A stretch of DNA of 64,000 bases from Bacteroidales bacterium (GTDB taxonomy: Bacteria; Bacteroidota; Bacteroidia; Bacteroidales; Dysgonomonadaceae): NCBI GenBank assembly GCA_012838585.1, contig DUPB01000045.1:1-64000 (forward strand), read 5' to 3'. A model generated the notes under the pieces. That model had not been told where the DNA came from and made no database searches. It saw only the letters and a list, made by a program, of their open reading frames with translations. The number at the start of each line of letters is the position of its first letter. The stretch's first letter is position 1. The translations under genes were made by a program, and so were the position numbers. Shown here in pieces: positions 37,753-47,982 of this stretch.

Positions 37753-40700
37753 TTACTCAACCGTGACCCAGGCTCCGCTGTTCTTGGCCTCCTCACCCGG
37801 CGCGTACATCGCCTGGCATGACACCGCGGGGAGGTAAAATTTGCCGCGGTAGGCTGCCTGCAAGCGAACCCGGAAGCTCTTCGACTGCCCGGTGCCGAGG
37901 TTGAAATAGGTTAACACCCGGTCATCCCGGATATCGCGGTAATTATACCCACCATCGGTATTCGCGGCGGCTTCATCGAGCATCCGCTCGTTAAATATCT
38001 CCCAACCGGAGGGGAAGAGCTGCGTGAGCGCCAAATCGGTGAACGGCTGCTCTGCGCTGTTCTGGACAGTCACGATAGCGATGAACTCGGTACCTTGCGT
38101 GAGCGACTTCACCTCCAACAGCTTACCATCAAGCCTGACGTACCGTGCGGAGAGCCGCAGCCGCCCTTGCTTCGGCTCTAACTCGGCATCGGCCGCGGGT
38201 ATCGTCCGCGCCGATAGGCGGGCGTACAGTGCACCTTCACCGTTATTGGTAAGGCTGACAGACAGGCGGGCTCCTGGTTCAAGGGTCTCCTGGTGGATCG
38301 CTTTGGGCGTGTTCACCCTCGCCATCGCTTTGCCATTCAGCGACCAGTCGACATCGATATTACCATCACCGATCCTCTCCGCGAGTTGCGCCATGGCGAC
38401 CAGTCCAAAGGAGGCCGACTGGGTGGTGATATAACTGGCAGAGAGAGAGTTAGCAACCGATGGGGCGAGCTGCATCGCTTTCTCCAGGTTGTCCAGCAAC
38501 AGGTAGGCCTCCAGGATCATCGCCTGGTCTCGTCCCGAGCTACCGTAAGTGTCGTTATTGAAGCTGTACTCCTCCACCTCGTCAGTCACGTTGAACACGA
38601 GCGCGTTCGCCACCTCCTTCCGGCCCGCGACAGCGTAGGCTGCCGCCAGCCGCCATCGGGCTTGTAACGACAAGCTGGGCAACTCCCGCAGTCGGTTCAT
38701 CGCCCCCAACTCCGCGTTACCACTCAGTGCCAAGGTGTAGAGCCGGTACGCCTGCTGCAGGTCGATCATCGAATACCTGTAATAACCAAGGTTGGGGTTC
38801 GTGGGCAACCAGTTTTGGGCGAGCCTCACCTGGAACTGCACCCAGCGCGACATCACGGCCTCTGGTACCTCGTAACCCTTGTTCATCGCCTCGATCAAGA
38901 AATGGCCCGCGTAGGTAGTAGCCCACTCCGAGGAGTAGTGGTCTCCGTACCAGAACATGAAGCCACCATCGGCCAACTGACGGGAGGAGATCTGTCGGAT
39001 CACCTCGTCAACTATTGCACTCGCCTGCTGCTTCTCCTCATCGCTCAACGTGGTAAACTTGTCGATGTAGAGAAGAGGGAAACCGCGGGAGGTGATCTGC
39101 TCTGTGCAGCCGTGAGGGTACTCCAACAGGTAGTTGATGTTGCGGCTGAAATTGACGCTCGGCAAGCGGGAGAGCTCCAGGGTAGCCCAATCCTCGGGCT
39201 CTACGCTGCCGGTCTCTACCTCTAATTGGGCAGTCTCACCCGGCTCCACGAGTCGGGCTTCCGTGATCACGGTAGGGATGTTGGGGTTACGGATGGCGAT
39301 ATCGATGGTCTCGGTGAACGACACCCCGTCGCCCGATGCCTGAATGAGCACCTGTTCCGCACCGGTCGTCTTCCCGGAGCGAAGCTTGAAGAAGAGGATA
39401 TCGTCACCCGGTTCGTCAAACGACAAGATTTGGGAGGTCTTGTCCACCACCGTGAGCAACCCGCCGGTCTTAACGGTAACCTGCACGTTACGCGCGCTTT
39501 TCTCCGCGAAGACATTCACCGGGAGCCACACCTCTTCTCCCGGTCCCAGTACCCTCGGGAGGGTAGATAGCGTCATCAGGTCGCTCTTCACCGCCACCGT
39601 CTTCTCCGCGCTACCGTAAGCACCACCGCCACCGGCCACCACCATCACCCGCACTGAGCCGACGTACTGGGGCAAGCGGAGGGTATGGGCCTTGGTCTCG
39701 CCTCCCTTCAAGGCGAACGGGCCAATGAATTGGACAACCGGCTTGAAACGGTTCACGTTGTCGCGCGATGGCTTCAACGCCTCGTCACCGCCAATACCCA
39801 GCAACGGGCCCATCGTACTGCTGCTGGCTCCCAGCACCCGGTCAAACAGATCCCACGTGCGTACGCCAAGTGCCTCACGGGCGTAGAACTCACCCCACGC
39901 GTTGGGCGTTTTGAACGACGTGAGGTCGAGCAGCCCCTCGTCCACGATCGCGAGGGTGTAAGTCATCGGTTTACGGGCTTTTTCTGAGACCGAAACGGTG
40001 AACTCCTTCTCGGGTTGAAGCGTCTCCGGCATCCGGATAAGCGGTTCCAGGAAGCTGTTGCTATTCTCCACGCCCACGTTCACCACCCCATACAACCGAA
40101 TGGGAAGGTCGTTCACCGTCTGTGAATGCGGCTGTAGCATGGTGACAAAGACGTAGAAGTTGGGTGCCATCTTATCGGTTACCTTGATCGTGTACTTGGT
40201 ATCTGTATCAGCAGAGGTCTTTACCCACTCGCGCTGCAGGATGCCTGACCCGTTCTCAACGGTTATCAGTGCACGACCCTGGGAACTTTTCGGGAGGATG
40301 ACCGTAGCCACCTCGCCTACATCGTACGACGGCTTATCGGTGGTAAAGGTCAACATGGTCAAACCCTCGGGATCACCCTTGGCCGAACGCCCCCGCCACG
40401 AAGGCCAGTCGACGTAGAAGATAGTACCCGCGGTGTGATCTCCCTCGCGATCCTTCACCAGGAGCAGGTAACGTCCCCAGTCGGGATAGTCCACCTGGAA
40501 GTCGATCTTCCCCCTGCCCTGCGCGAGCGTGACCTCCCCTGTGGCCACCACGTTGGCAGCCGTACTGTTCACGTAGCTCCCCAAGTCCTCCCCGGAGCTA
40601 TCCCACCACCAGCTCCAGCTGAGCTTGTAGACGCGGTACTCCACGTTTCCGGCGACCGGTTTCCCAAACGGGTTCACCATCGCCACGTTGAACGTGATAG

Positions 40701-43323
40701 GCGCATCGGTCTCAAGGAACTGGCCAACACGCGTGGCGGGGGGTTGCACCCCCACGTAGGCACGGTAGGGGGAGTAATAAACCGTTTGCCCGTAGAAGCT
40801 CATGTCTCCCCCTCCCTCGTAGACCCTTGATAGGATATTGCCTCTCAGCATCCCCGGCGCATTTTCTGCAAGCGGTACTTGCGCTTTCACGGTAGCCGCG
40901 CCGGTAGCGTCAAGGATCCCCTCGAATAGTTTCGTCCGGCTTGTTTCGAATGTCACGATCGGGTTGTTAAATGTATAGCCAGGATAACTACCGAACGGGT
41001 TATCCGAAGCGGTGAGCGTAAGGTCCACCTCCGCTTTCAGGTTCGATGCCGGGGCACCATGCAGCCACCTCGACGTGAGTCGCCCGGTGATGGCTCCTCC
41101 CGTCGCATCAATGATGGAGTCGGTCTCCAGCCTCACCCTCAGCCGGTTGGGCTTGATGGTTTCCACCCGAAACGGCTTATAGAACGTGGTACCGCCTACC
41201 TTCACCCGGGCCTGCCACATACCGGTCTCCGCTGTGGGATCGGTAGTCACGATAAAAGTGTAAAAACCGTTAAGCCCTTCGCTCTTAACCTGCCGTTGGT
41301 AAAATTGTCCACGGGGGGTGTACACCTCGAGCGTCACGGGATGTCTTTCCGGCAGTCTCTTTTCCCTGTCTTCCAATATAAACGAAACGTAAAGGCTATC
41401 TCCCGGACGCCAAACGCCCCGTTCGGTATAGATATACCCTTTCAGTCCTTCCTGTACCTCTTTCCCACTCACGTCGAAGCGGCTGAGCGACAGTGAGGCC
41501 TCCTCCTTTACCTCGAGGTAGCCCATATCGCCGCCCCGGGTGGTGGCCGTTACCAGGAAGGGACGTCCACCTGTATAGTCAATATCAGTGAAGCCATTGG
41601 CATCGCTTTTCCCGGTACCTATCACCTGCATCTGGTAGTTGTACAGGGTCACCTCTGCCCCTGTCAGGGGTTGGGTGGAAAGAATATCAGTAACCACCAC
41701 CGATAAGCGATCGCCCTGCCCCGCCTTGGCAATCAGGCCCACGTTGGATGCCATAACCAGGGTCTGAACAGTACGCTCGCGGTTCATGTAGTAGGAAGGT
41801 TTGCAGGGGTCATTCCGCTCCTCCCAGTTATAAACATCCCAGTCGAGCGGATCGTAGTAATAGGATATCGCTTGATCCCACACCGCCTCATCCTCTTTCG
41901 AGAGGAGCTCGTTGGAGAACCGTTTCATCCGCTCCTCTTCCGGAATGCGCGGCCTCGTGCCGTTGCAGGGATAAAGCGAGTAGTCGGGCTGCATGGAAAG
42001 CCGAACCATGTAAAAAGCACCGGGGTCCCGCTTGATCATCTCCGAAAGATCGATATTGAAGTAGTTCCACTTGGTGAGGTCCAACGCTTTATCGCTATCC
42101 AGCCGGATCCGTTTTTTCATCACCAGCCGCCCGAAGCGACGCAACTCGCCACTTGACGGGCCATCATTGAGGGAGGCAGATTGCAGGTAATAGAGGAGGT
42201 TGTTCTGGTAAATCTTCACCACCTGCACGTCCACTGCCCAGAGGTTCACGGCACTAAAGGGTAGCAACAGTCGCTCCGCGTTGGGGAGGATGTTGCCGCT
42301 CTTCTCGAATTTTACCCGCGGCTTATCGTCCTGTACCTGTAGCTGGTATTGGTAGGTTTTATCGAGGGTAAGTCCATCCCTGTTCTGAATACCTTGGTGA
42401 ATTTGAAGGGTGAGTTGTCCCTTGGGAAAGGTCTCGGGATAGATCTTGATCGCGTTCTTGTCGATGCGGTAGGTGAAGTGATTCACCCCTGAGGGAACGA
42501 GGAGTCCTTTCAGCTCCTGCCTTTGCGAGACGGGATCACTAAAAGTGACGCGGATATGAGGGTCGCCCTCTTGCACAACCCGCACATCAACCACCTGGAA
42601 ATGGTCTGTCGAAAACGGGGGCAGGTCAATCACATGCTCAATCTTCTTTTTAGAGCCGATAGTCTTCCCGTCGATCGTCAACATGTACTGTTCGTCCTTG
42701 TTGGTACGCTGCAGGCTGTCGATCATAACGCGAAACGAGGCCGCTCCCGCGGTCGTCGCACGCACACGGCACTCCCGTGCACCTTTCACGTCGAACAGCC
42801 CGGCTGCATCCTCGGGAGAAACGGGGTTGGAGAGGTTAAGCAGCACCTCTACGCCGTTCCAGGTAAGGTCACTACTGCTCATGGGCGAGTATGGCAGCAC
42901 TTCGGCCGTGAAGTTCTGTTCATGAACGCGGGTAGAGAAACGGAACTGCTGAAATTTCTTGTCCACCTGCAGCAACTTACCCAGGTGAAATGTAATGCGG
43001 TACTCTTTCCCCGGTTTCAGTTGTCCGGCATCGGGCATGAACCGAACGGTGTTCGCGTTCACCCAGAAAGCGTGTCCCTTCAGAGAGGGCGAAAACGAGA
43101 AGAGCGTCTCCTTGATCTCCGCGTTCAACTCCACCGCGGGGATCTCTTGAGCGAGTTCAACCTGAATGAACGCATCGGTAGAGACATTCCCGCTGGTGAA
43201 CGCGGAGACGTACCGGGAAAATTCGGGGTCAACAGACCTGGATCGTTTGCTATCGCAGCCACTAAACAGTATGAGGGCAAGCATGAACAAGATGGAAGGT
43301 GAAAGGCGGAAGAAGGGTTTCAT
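37753..43323 (-). CDS. Bacterial alpha-2-macroglobulin family lipoprotein
   Basis: LALILFSGCDSK lipobox; MG-type domains; thioester motif GCTEQ; adjacent to pbpC. Start set at MKPFFRLSP. Confidence 0.94.
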   Translation of the reverse strand: MKPFFRLSPSILFMLALILFSGCDSKRSRSVDPEFSRYVSAFTSGNVSTDAFIQVELAQEIPAVELNAEIKETLFSFSPSLKGHAFWVNANTVRFMPDAGQLKPGKEYRITFHLGKLLQVDKKFQQFRFSTRVHEQNFTAEVLPYSPMSSSDLTWNGVEVLLNLSNPVSPEDAAGLFDVKGARECRVRATTAGAASFRVMIDSLQRTNKDEQYMLTIDGKTIGSKKKIEHVIDLPPFSTDHFQVVDVRVVQEGDPHIRVTFSDPVSQRQELKGLLVPSGVNHFTYRIDKNAIKIYPETFPKGQLTLQIHQGIQNRDGLTLDKTYQYQLQVQDDKPRVKFEKSGNILPNAERLLLPFSAVNLWAVDVQVVKIYQNNLLYYLQSASLNDGPSSGELRRFGRLVMKKRIRLDSDKALDLTKWNYFNIDLSEMIKRDPGAFYMVRLSMQPDYSLYPCNGTRPRIPEEERMKRFSNELLSKEDEAVWDQAISYYYDPLDWDVYNWEERNDPCKPSYYMNRERTVQTLVMASNVGLIAKAGQGDRLSVVVTDILSTQPLTGAEVTLYNYQMQVIGTGKSDANGFTDIDYTGGRPFLVTATTRGGDMGYLEVKEEASLSLSRFDVSGKEVQEGLKGYIYTERGVWRPGDSLYVSFILEDREKRLPERHPVTLEVYTPRGQFYQRQVKSEGLNGFYTFIVTTDPTAETGMWQARVKVGGTTFYKPFRVETIKPNRLRVRLETDSIIDATGGAITGRLTSRWLHGAPASNLKAEVDLTLTASDNPFGSYPGYTFNNPIVTFETSRTKLFEGILDATGAATVKAQVPLAENAPGMLRGNILSRVYEGGGDMSFYGQTVYYSPYRAYVGVQPPATRVGQFLETDAPITFNVAMVNPFGKPVAGNVEYRVYKLSWSWWWDSSGEDLGSYVNSTAANVVATGEVTLAQGRGKIDFQVDYPDWGRYLLLVKDREGDHTAGTIFYVDWPSWRGRSAKGDPEGLTMLTFTTDKPSYDVGEVATVILPKSSQGRALITVENGSGILQREWVKTSADTDTKYTIKVTDKMAPNFYVFVTMLQPHSQTVNDLPIRLYGVVNVGVENSNSFLEPLIRMPETLQPEKEFTVSVSEKARKPMTYTLAIVDEGLLDLTSFKTPNAWGEFYAREALGVRTWDLFDRVLGASSSTMGPLLGIGGDEALKPSRDNVNRFKPVVQFIGPFALKGGETKAHTLRLPQYVGSVRVMVVAGGGGAYGSAEKTVAVKSDLMTLSTLPRVLGPGEEVWLPVNVFAEKSARNVQVTVKTGGLLTVVDKTSQILSFDEPGDDILFFKLRSGKTTGAEQVLIQASGDGVSFTETIDIAIRNPNIPTVITEARLVEPGETAQLEVETGSVEPEDWATLELSRLPSVNFSRNINYLLEYPHGCTEQITSRGFPLLYIDKFTTLSDEEKQQASAIVDEVIRQISSRQLADGGFMFWYGDHYSSEWATTYAGHFLIEAMNKGYEVPEAVMSRWVQFQVRLAQNWLPTNPNLGYYRYSMIDLQQAYRLYTLALSGNAELGAMNRLRELPSLSLQARWRLAAAYAVAGRKEVANALVFNVTDEVEEYSFNNDTYGSSGRDQAMILEAYLLLDNLEKAMQLAPSVANSLSASYITTQSASFGLVAMAQLAERIGDGNIDVDWSLNGKAMARVNTPKAIHQETLEPGARLSVSLTNNGEGALYARLSARTIPAADAELEPKQGRLRLSARYVRLDGKLLEVKSLTQGTEFIAIVTVQNSAEQPFTDLALTQLFPSGWEIFNERMLDEAAANTDGGYNYRDIRDDRVLTYFNLGTGQSKSFRVRLQAAYRGKFYLPAVSCQAMYAPGEEAKNSGAWVTVE

Positions 43324-43487
43324 ACGAAAAAAATTAAAACAGCCATGTAATAGACGAACCGCTGCACGATAAGTTTTCACGAATCGTTCTCGCTTGGGTA
43401 AAAGTAGAAAATATTTTTGTCAAGTCCCACCATTCAGGGAAATTAATTGTAAAAAAGAGATATTGAGCAAGCTATTAACGCTACCCC

Positions 43488-44342
43488 TTAGAATTCCAAG
43501 TAGGGTTCGAGCCTGTAGATATCGTCTGAAGTGAACTCATCAAGCATACCCAACTCCCGGATGGAGTCGACACGTCCTTTCCGGTTTCGAAGGTTCACGA
43601 TGGCTTGCACCTGCTTGTAACTCAGGTAAGGATGCCTCAACAACTCTTTAAATTCGAGTTGATTTACGCGAACCTGTTGCACATTGCCACCCGATTCAAT
43701 ATAAGGTGCGATGCGTACGTATAGCTCGTTATTCACACCGTACACCTCCAGGAGCTGCTCCTTGCGGACAAAGCCCCCTAACCGCTCGCGGTATTTCACA
43801 ATGCGGGAGGCATACACGGTTCCAATCCCGGGTACCTTCTTCCACTCGGTGGTGTCGGTCGAATTCAAAGAGATGGTCTCCCCCTCGCTCAACTTTTCCA
43901 CCCTCGGGTAGCGGGGGTAACGGTTGCGATTCTCGCGTTTGGAATGAATATCCAGTGACACACCATCAGAGACCGTCTGGGACTGCTCTACCTCCTTTCG
44001 GTTCAATGGGGCTTTACCTGAATCCTTTTCGAGGATCACCCTAAAACGCGAATCGGTCGTCGTGCCTAAACGCGAACCGGCGAGGCCACCGGAACGTGAT
44101 TCCGCCGCTCCGAAACCCGTCTCCGAAGTCTCCCCGCTGGCCGCCGGTTCGTTGGGCTGTAGCGTCTGCAGGAACGCGTCGAACTCCCGTATGATAGAGT
44201 CGTTTTGCATCACGACAACCGGTGAGGAGGTGCGGTAGCTCAACAACACATTCAGCAGTAGTGCTAGCAAGATAAGGATAAGCAACAAAAGGACGCCTAC
44301 CCTCGACCCTTTTCGAAAATATAAAAAGTCTTTCCAGCTCAT
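43488..44342 (-). CDS. Helix-hairpin-helix (ComEA-like) DNA-binding membrane protein
   Basis: N-terminal TM; WKKVPGIGTVYASRIVKYRERLGGFVRKEQLLEVYG and further HhH repeats. Confidence 0.85.
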   Translation of the reverse strand: MSWKDFLYFRKGSRVGVLLLLILILLALLLNVLLSYRTSSPVVVMQNDSIIREFDAFLQTLQPNEPAASGETSETGFGAAESRSGGLAGSRLGTTTDSRFRVILEKDSGKAPLNRKEVEQSQTVSDGVSLDIHSKRENRNRYPRYPRVEKLSEGETISLNSTDTTEWKKVPGIGTVYASRIVKYRERLGGFVRKEQLLEVYGVNNELYVRIAPYIESGGNVQQVRVNQLEFKELLRHPYLSYKQVQAIVNLRNRKGRVDSIRELGMLDEFTSDDIYRLEPYLEF

Positions 44343-44439
44343 GGAATCGTGGTATTAACTCACTCTTACAAACCTACATAAAAAAACGGTACTTACAGCC
44401 TGATTCCATTACTTTTTTTAGCTTTAATCGTCTCTTGGC

Positions 44440-44470
44440 TTGCATTAACCGTTTGATTGGGGTACATTTG
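44440..44470 (+). promoter_or_regulatory. Bacteroidetes-type promoter (TTG...TACATTTG)
   Basis: TTG 44440-44442 and TACATTTG 44463-44470, 20-bp spacing. Confidence 0.55.
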
Positions 44471-44615
44471 CATAGGGATTAATTTCAACGTCTGTATTAA
44501 AGCCCACTTATCACCCAATCACATGGCAAAGATTAAAACATCATCTGTTATGACAACATACCAATCAGCCCCTCCAACCAAGAAGCGAATAATACTGGGA
44601 AGCCCACGCTACCAA

Positions 44616-46211
44616 ATGGGCATACACCCCAGCTTTTTGTTTCTACTTTTAACCTTGTTTTCGGTTTTAATCGCCTGTTCTGAGCCAGTAGAACCCATAA
44701 TAGAGGAGGAACTCTCCTCTGAACGTGCTCTCAGAACGCTCACCTTTCTCCCCGAATTCAACAAGGAGCTTGACGCCCCGATCAAGGCGAGGTTATCGGG
44801 TACCACCTTCACCGCCGTTATCCCGTATGCCGTATCACCCAGTAAGCTGGTAGCTACCTTCACCTATATCGGCGTTTCCGTGAAGATCGGCAACATCGAT
44901 CAAACGAGCAATGTTACCCAGAACGATTTCAGTGAACCGGTTGTTTACACTGTTTTCGCGGAAGATGGTTCAAAGACCGATTACACCGTGGTCATTACGA
45001 AAGAGCGACCACGCCTTCCCCGAATGAACATCGATACCTCCGGGTTGCCCATCCTTGACAAAAAAAATTACGTGAGAAGCACTTTCACGATTGAGGACAT
45101 CGACAGCTACTACTCCGACCAAGTGTCATTCACCGGCACCGGTGGCACCCGTGGACGGGGTAACTCCACCTGGAACATGGATAAAAAACCCTATCGGATC
45201 AAGTTGGACGAGAAGGCTACCCTGCTGGGCATGAGTAACGATAAAGATTGGGCGTTGCTTGCCAACCACACCGACAAAACGTTGCTGAGAAACATCACCG
45301 CCTTCGAGCTCTCACGCATCGTGGGTATGAAGTGGACGCCCGGCTCGTTGAGCATTGACCTCTACATGAACGATCAGTACCAGGGGGTGTACGCGCTCAC
45401 CGAGCACGTGAAGGTATCCAAAGAGCGGTTGAACATGGATTTAGTGAAAAAATCCGACAACGAGGGCGAAGCGGTAACGGGAGGCTATCTCCTCGAACTT
45501 GACTTTCATTACGATGAGGATTATAAGTTTAGGACTAACCTGAAGGCGCTGCCAATCATGTTTAAAGACCCGGACAAACCGACAGCTGCCCAGTTCGAAT
45601 ACGTGAAAACGTTTTTCAATAAAGCGGAGCAAGCTCTATACTCGGCCAACTTTAAAGATCCCGAAACGGGATACCGAAAGTTCATCGACGTGGAATCATT
45701 CATCAATTACTACATCGTCCAGGAGGTGAGCAAAAACGTGGATGGAAACATGCGGGGCAGCTGCTACCTCGCCCTACCCCGGAACGGCAAGATAGAACAA
45801 CCTCTGGTTTGGGATTTTGACATCGCGTTCGGCAACGCCGACCATATCACCTGGGAACAAGGTGCGAGTTCGGCCGGACCGGACGGTTGGTACATCAAGG
45901 AGTGCTCCCCCTGGTTTGACCAGTTTTTCAAAGACCCCTACTTTGTGAACGAATTGAAAAAACGGTGGAACGAGGTGAAGCCCGAACTGGACAAAGTGCC
46001 CGATTTTATCAAGGAGCAGGCGTGGGTATTGATGGATTCACAAGCAAAAAATTTCAGTCCAAAATCACAAGGTGGAGCCGGATGGGACATCACCAAGCCG
46101 GAATGGAATACAAAAATCGTCCGTTTGTCATACAAAGCAGAAGTGGACTACCTAATTTATTTCGTGGAACAACGGCTCCAGTGGCTACACACGAGGATCA
46201 ACGCCCTTTAG
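44616..46211 (+). CDS. CotH kinase family lipoprotein with N-terminal cadherin-like domain
   Basis: MGIHPSFLFLLLTLFSVLIACSEP lipobox; GRGNSTWNMDKKPYRIKLDEKATLLGM; WALLANHTDKTLLRN; WDFDIAFGNAD. Confidence 0.9.
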   Translation: MGIHPSFLFLLLTLFSVLIACSEPVEPIIEEELSSERALRTLTFLPEFNKELDAPIKARLSGTTFTAVIPYAVSPSKLVATFTYIGVSVKIGNIDQTSNVTQNDFSEPVVYTVFAEDGSKTDYTVVITKERPRLPRMNIDTSGLPILDKKNYVRSTFTIEDIDSYYSDQVSFTGTGGTRGRGNSTWNMDKKPYRIKLDEKATLLGMSNDKDWALLANHTDKTLLRNITAFELSRIVGMKWTPGSLSIDLYMNDQYQGVYALTEHVKVSKERLNMDLVKKSDNEGEAVTGGYLLELDFHYDEDYKFRTNLKALPIMFKDPDKPTAAQFEYVKTFFNKAEQALYSANFKDPETGYRKFIDVESFINYYIVQEVSKNVDGNMRGSCYLALPRNGKIEQPLVWDFDIAFGNADHITWEQGASSAGPDGWYIKECSPWFDQFFKDPYFVNELKKRWNEVKPELDKVPDFIKEQAWVLMDSQAKNFSPKSQGGAGWDITKPEWNTKIVRLSYKAEVDYLIYFVEQRLQWLHTRINAL

Positions 46212-46263
46212 TTTTTACTATTGCTCCCGCCATAAAAGCCTTTGAATCCCAGCCCTTACCAGT

Positions 46264-47496
46264 ATGGTACTAAACTACATTTGGATCGCCTTTTTCCTGA
46301 TCGCCTTCGTGGTGGCCTTGGTGAAGCTTATCTTCCTTGGTGACATGAACGTGTTCACCGAGATCATGAATTCGACCTACGACTCGGCCCGTACCGGTTT
46401 CGAGATCTCCCTTGGTCTGACTGGCGTGCTGGCCCTTTGGCTGGGGATAATGAAGGTTGGTGAACGGGGGGGTATGATTGATCTCTTCTCTAAAACAGTA
46501 GCACCACTATTCTCGAAACTTTTCCCCGACATTCCCAAGAACCACCCCGCGTCGGGCTCCATATTGATGAACATATCGGCCAACATGCTGGGACTTGATA
46601 ACGCGGCCACCCCGTTTGGACTCAAGGCGATGCAGGAGCTGCAAGAGATCAACCCAAACAAGGAGCAGGCCTCCAACCCCATGATCATGTTCCTGGTTCT
46701 AAACGCCTCGGGACTTACGCTCATCCCCATTACCGTGATGGTGTACCGTGCGCAGATGGGGGCGGCCAACCCCGCTGACGTCTTTATCCCGATCATGATC
46801 GCCACCTTTTCGTCCACGCTGGTCGGCATGATCGCGGTTTGCATCAAACAAGGGATCAATATATTTTGCAAGGAGATACTGGGCTTCCTCATCGCGATGA
46901 TTGGCATAATTGCCGGCACCGTGATTCTCTTCCAATCGCTGCCACAAGACCAGGTGAACGTGATTTCCAGCCTGATCGCGAACATCATCCTCTTCAGCGT
47001 TATCGTCCTTTTCATCACGAAAGCAATGAGGCGGAAGATCAATATTTTCGATGCCTTTATCGATGGTGCGAAGGATGGCTTTAAGACGGCCGTAACCATC
47101 ATCCCTTACCTCATCGCGATGCTGGTAGGAATCGGTGTTTTTCGCGCTTCGGGAGCCATGGATTTCCTGATGGAAGGATTGCGAAGCTTGGTCGCCCTTA
47201 CCGGTGCGGATACCCGATGGGTGGATGGCATGCCCACCGCGCTGATGAAACCGCTTAGCGGTAGCGGTGCGAGGGGAATGATGATCGATGCCATGAAAAC
47301 CTTCGGCGCGGATTCGTTCGCGGGAAGGTTGTCGAGCGTGATGCAAGGTTCCACCGACACCACGTTCTACATCGTGGCAGTTTACTACGGGGCCGTCAAC
47401 ATCAAAAATTCCCGCTATACGGTTCCCATGGCCCTTTTGGCGGATTTATGCAGTATTTTGGCAGCTATATTCGTGGCCTACCTCTTTTTCGGCTGA
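46264..47496 (+). CDS. Nucleoside-recognition domain membrane protein (fused SpmA-SpmB-like)
   Basis: Two GATE-like halves; NMLGLDNAATPFGLKAMQELQE; GSTDTTFYIVAVYYG. Confidence 0.88.
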   Translation: MVLNYIWIAFFLIAFVVALVKLIFLGDMNVFTEIMNSTYDSARTGFEISLGLTGVLALWLGIMKVGERGGMIDLFSKTVAPLFSKLFPDIPKNHPASGSILMNISANMLGLDNAATPFGLKAMQELQEINPNKEQASNPMIMFLVLNASGLTLIPITVMVYRAQMGAANPADVFIPIMIATFSSTLVGMIAVCIKQGINIFCKEILGFLIAMIGIIAGTVILFQSLPQDQVNVISSLIANIILFSVIVLFITKAMRRKINIFDAFIDGAKDGFKTAVTIIPYLIAMLVGIGVFRASGAMDFLMEGLRSLVALTGADTRWVDGMPTALMKPLSGSGARGMMIDAMKTFGADSFAGRLSSVMQGSTDTTFYIVAVYYGAVNIKNSRYTVPMALLADLCSILAAIFVAYLFFG

Positions 47497-47534
47497 GAGA
47501 TAGGCGACTCACCAGGTTAATAAATGTTAAATCA

Positions 47535-47978
47535 ATGGCGATTACATTTCATACGGAAGGAGTAGACTTTCCGGCGATCGATAAAAAAAAAGTAGCCGAC
47601 TGGATCCGGTCGGTGGCAAAAAAGTATGGAAAGAGGACAGGTGAGATCGCCTATCTCTTTTGCAACGATGAGCAAATATTGACGGTCAACCAGCAATTTT
47701 TAGGACACGACTACTACACCGATATCATCACGTTCGACTACTCGGAAGAAGATTACCTATCGGGCGATATTTTCGTCAGCATCGACACGGTGCGCTCGAA
47801 CGCGGAACTGTATAGTGTATCGTTCCAAGAGGAGCTGTACCGCGTGGTGATTCATGGCATCCTGCACTTGTGCGGGATAAAGGACGAATCGGAGCAGGAG
47901 AAAGAGGAGATGCGGGAAGCAGAAAATAGGGCGCTGGAAAAGCTCACTTTTTTACTATCTTCGCGAGGTGTAAGTTGA
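47535..47978 (+). CDS. ybeY: Endoribonuclease YbeY
   Basis: YYTDIITFDY; VIHGILHLCGIKD. Start set at ATG 47535. Confidence 0.94.
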   Translation: MAITFHTEGVDFPAIDKKKVADWIRSVAKKYGKRTGEIAYLFCNDEQILTVNQQFLGHDYYTDIITFDYSEEDYLSGDIFVSIDTVRSNAELYSVSFQEELYRVVIHGILHLCGIKDESEQEKEEMREAENRALEKLTFLLSSRGVS

Positions 47979-47982
47979 AACA

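Noticed and set aside
44457-44615. Extended N-terminus of the CotH protein
   Set aside because: A lipoprotein signal peptide begins at the internal Met at 44616, and the extension overlaps the TACATTTG promoter box.
46699-47346. 215-aa minus-strand ORF opposite the nucleoside-recognition protein gene
   Set aside because: Antisense of a well-supported membrane protein gene; composition typical of a shadow ORF.
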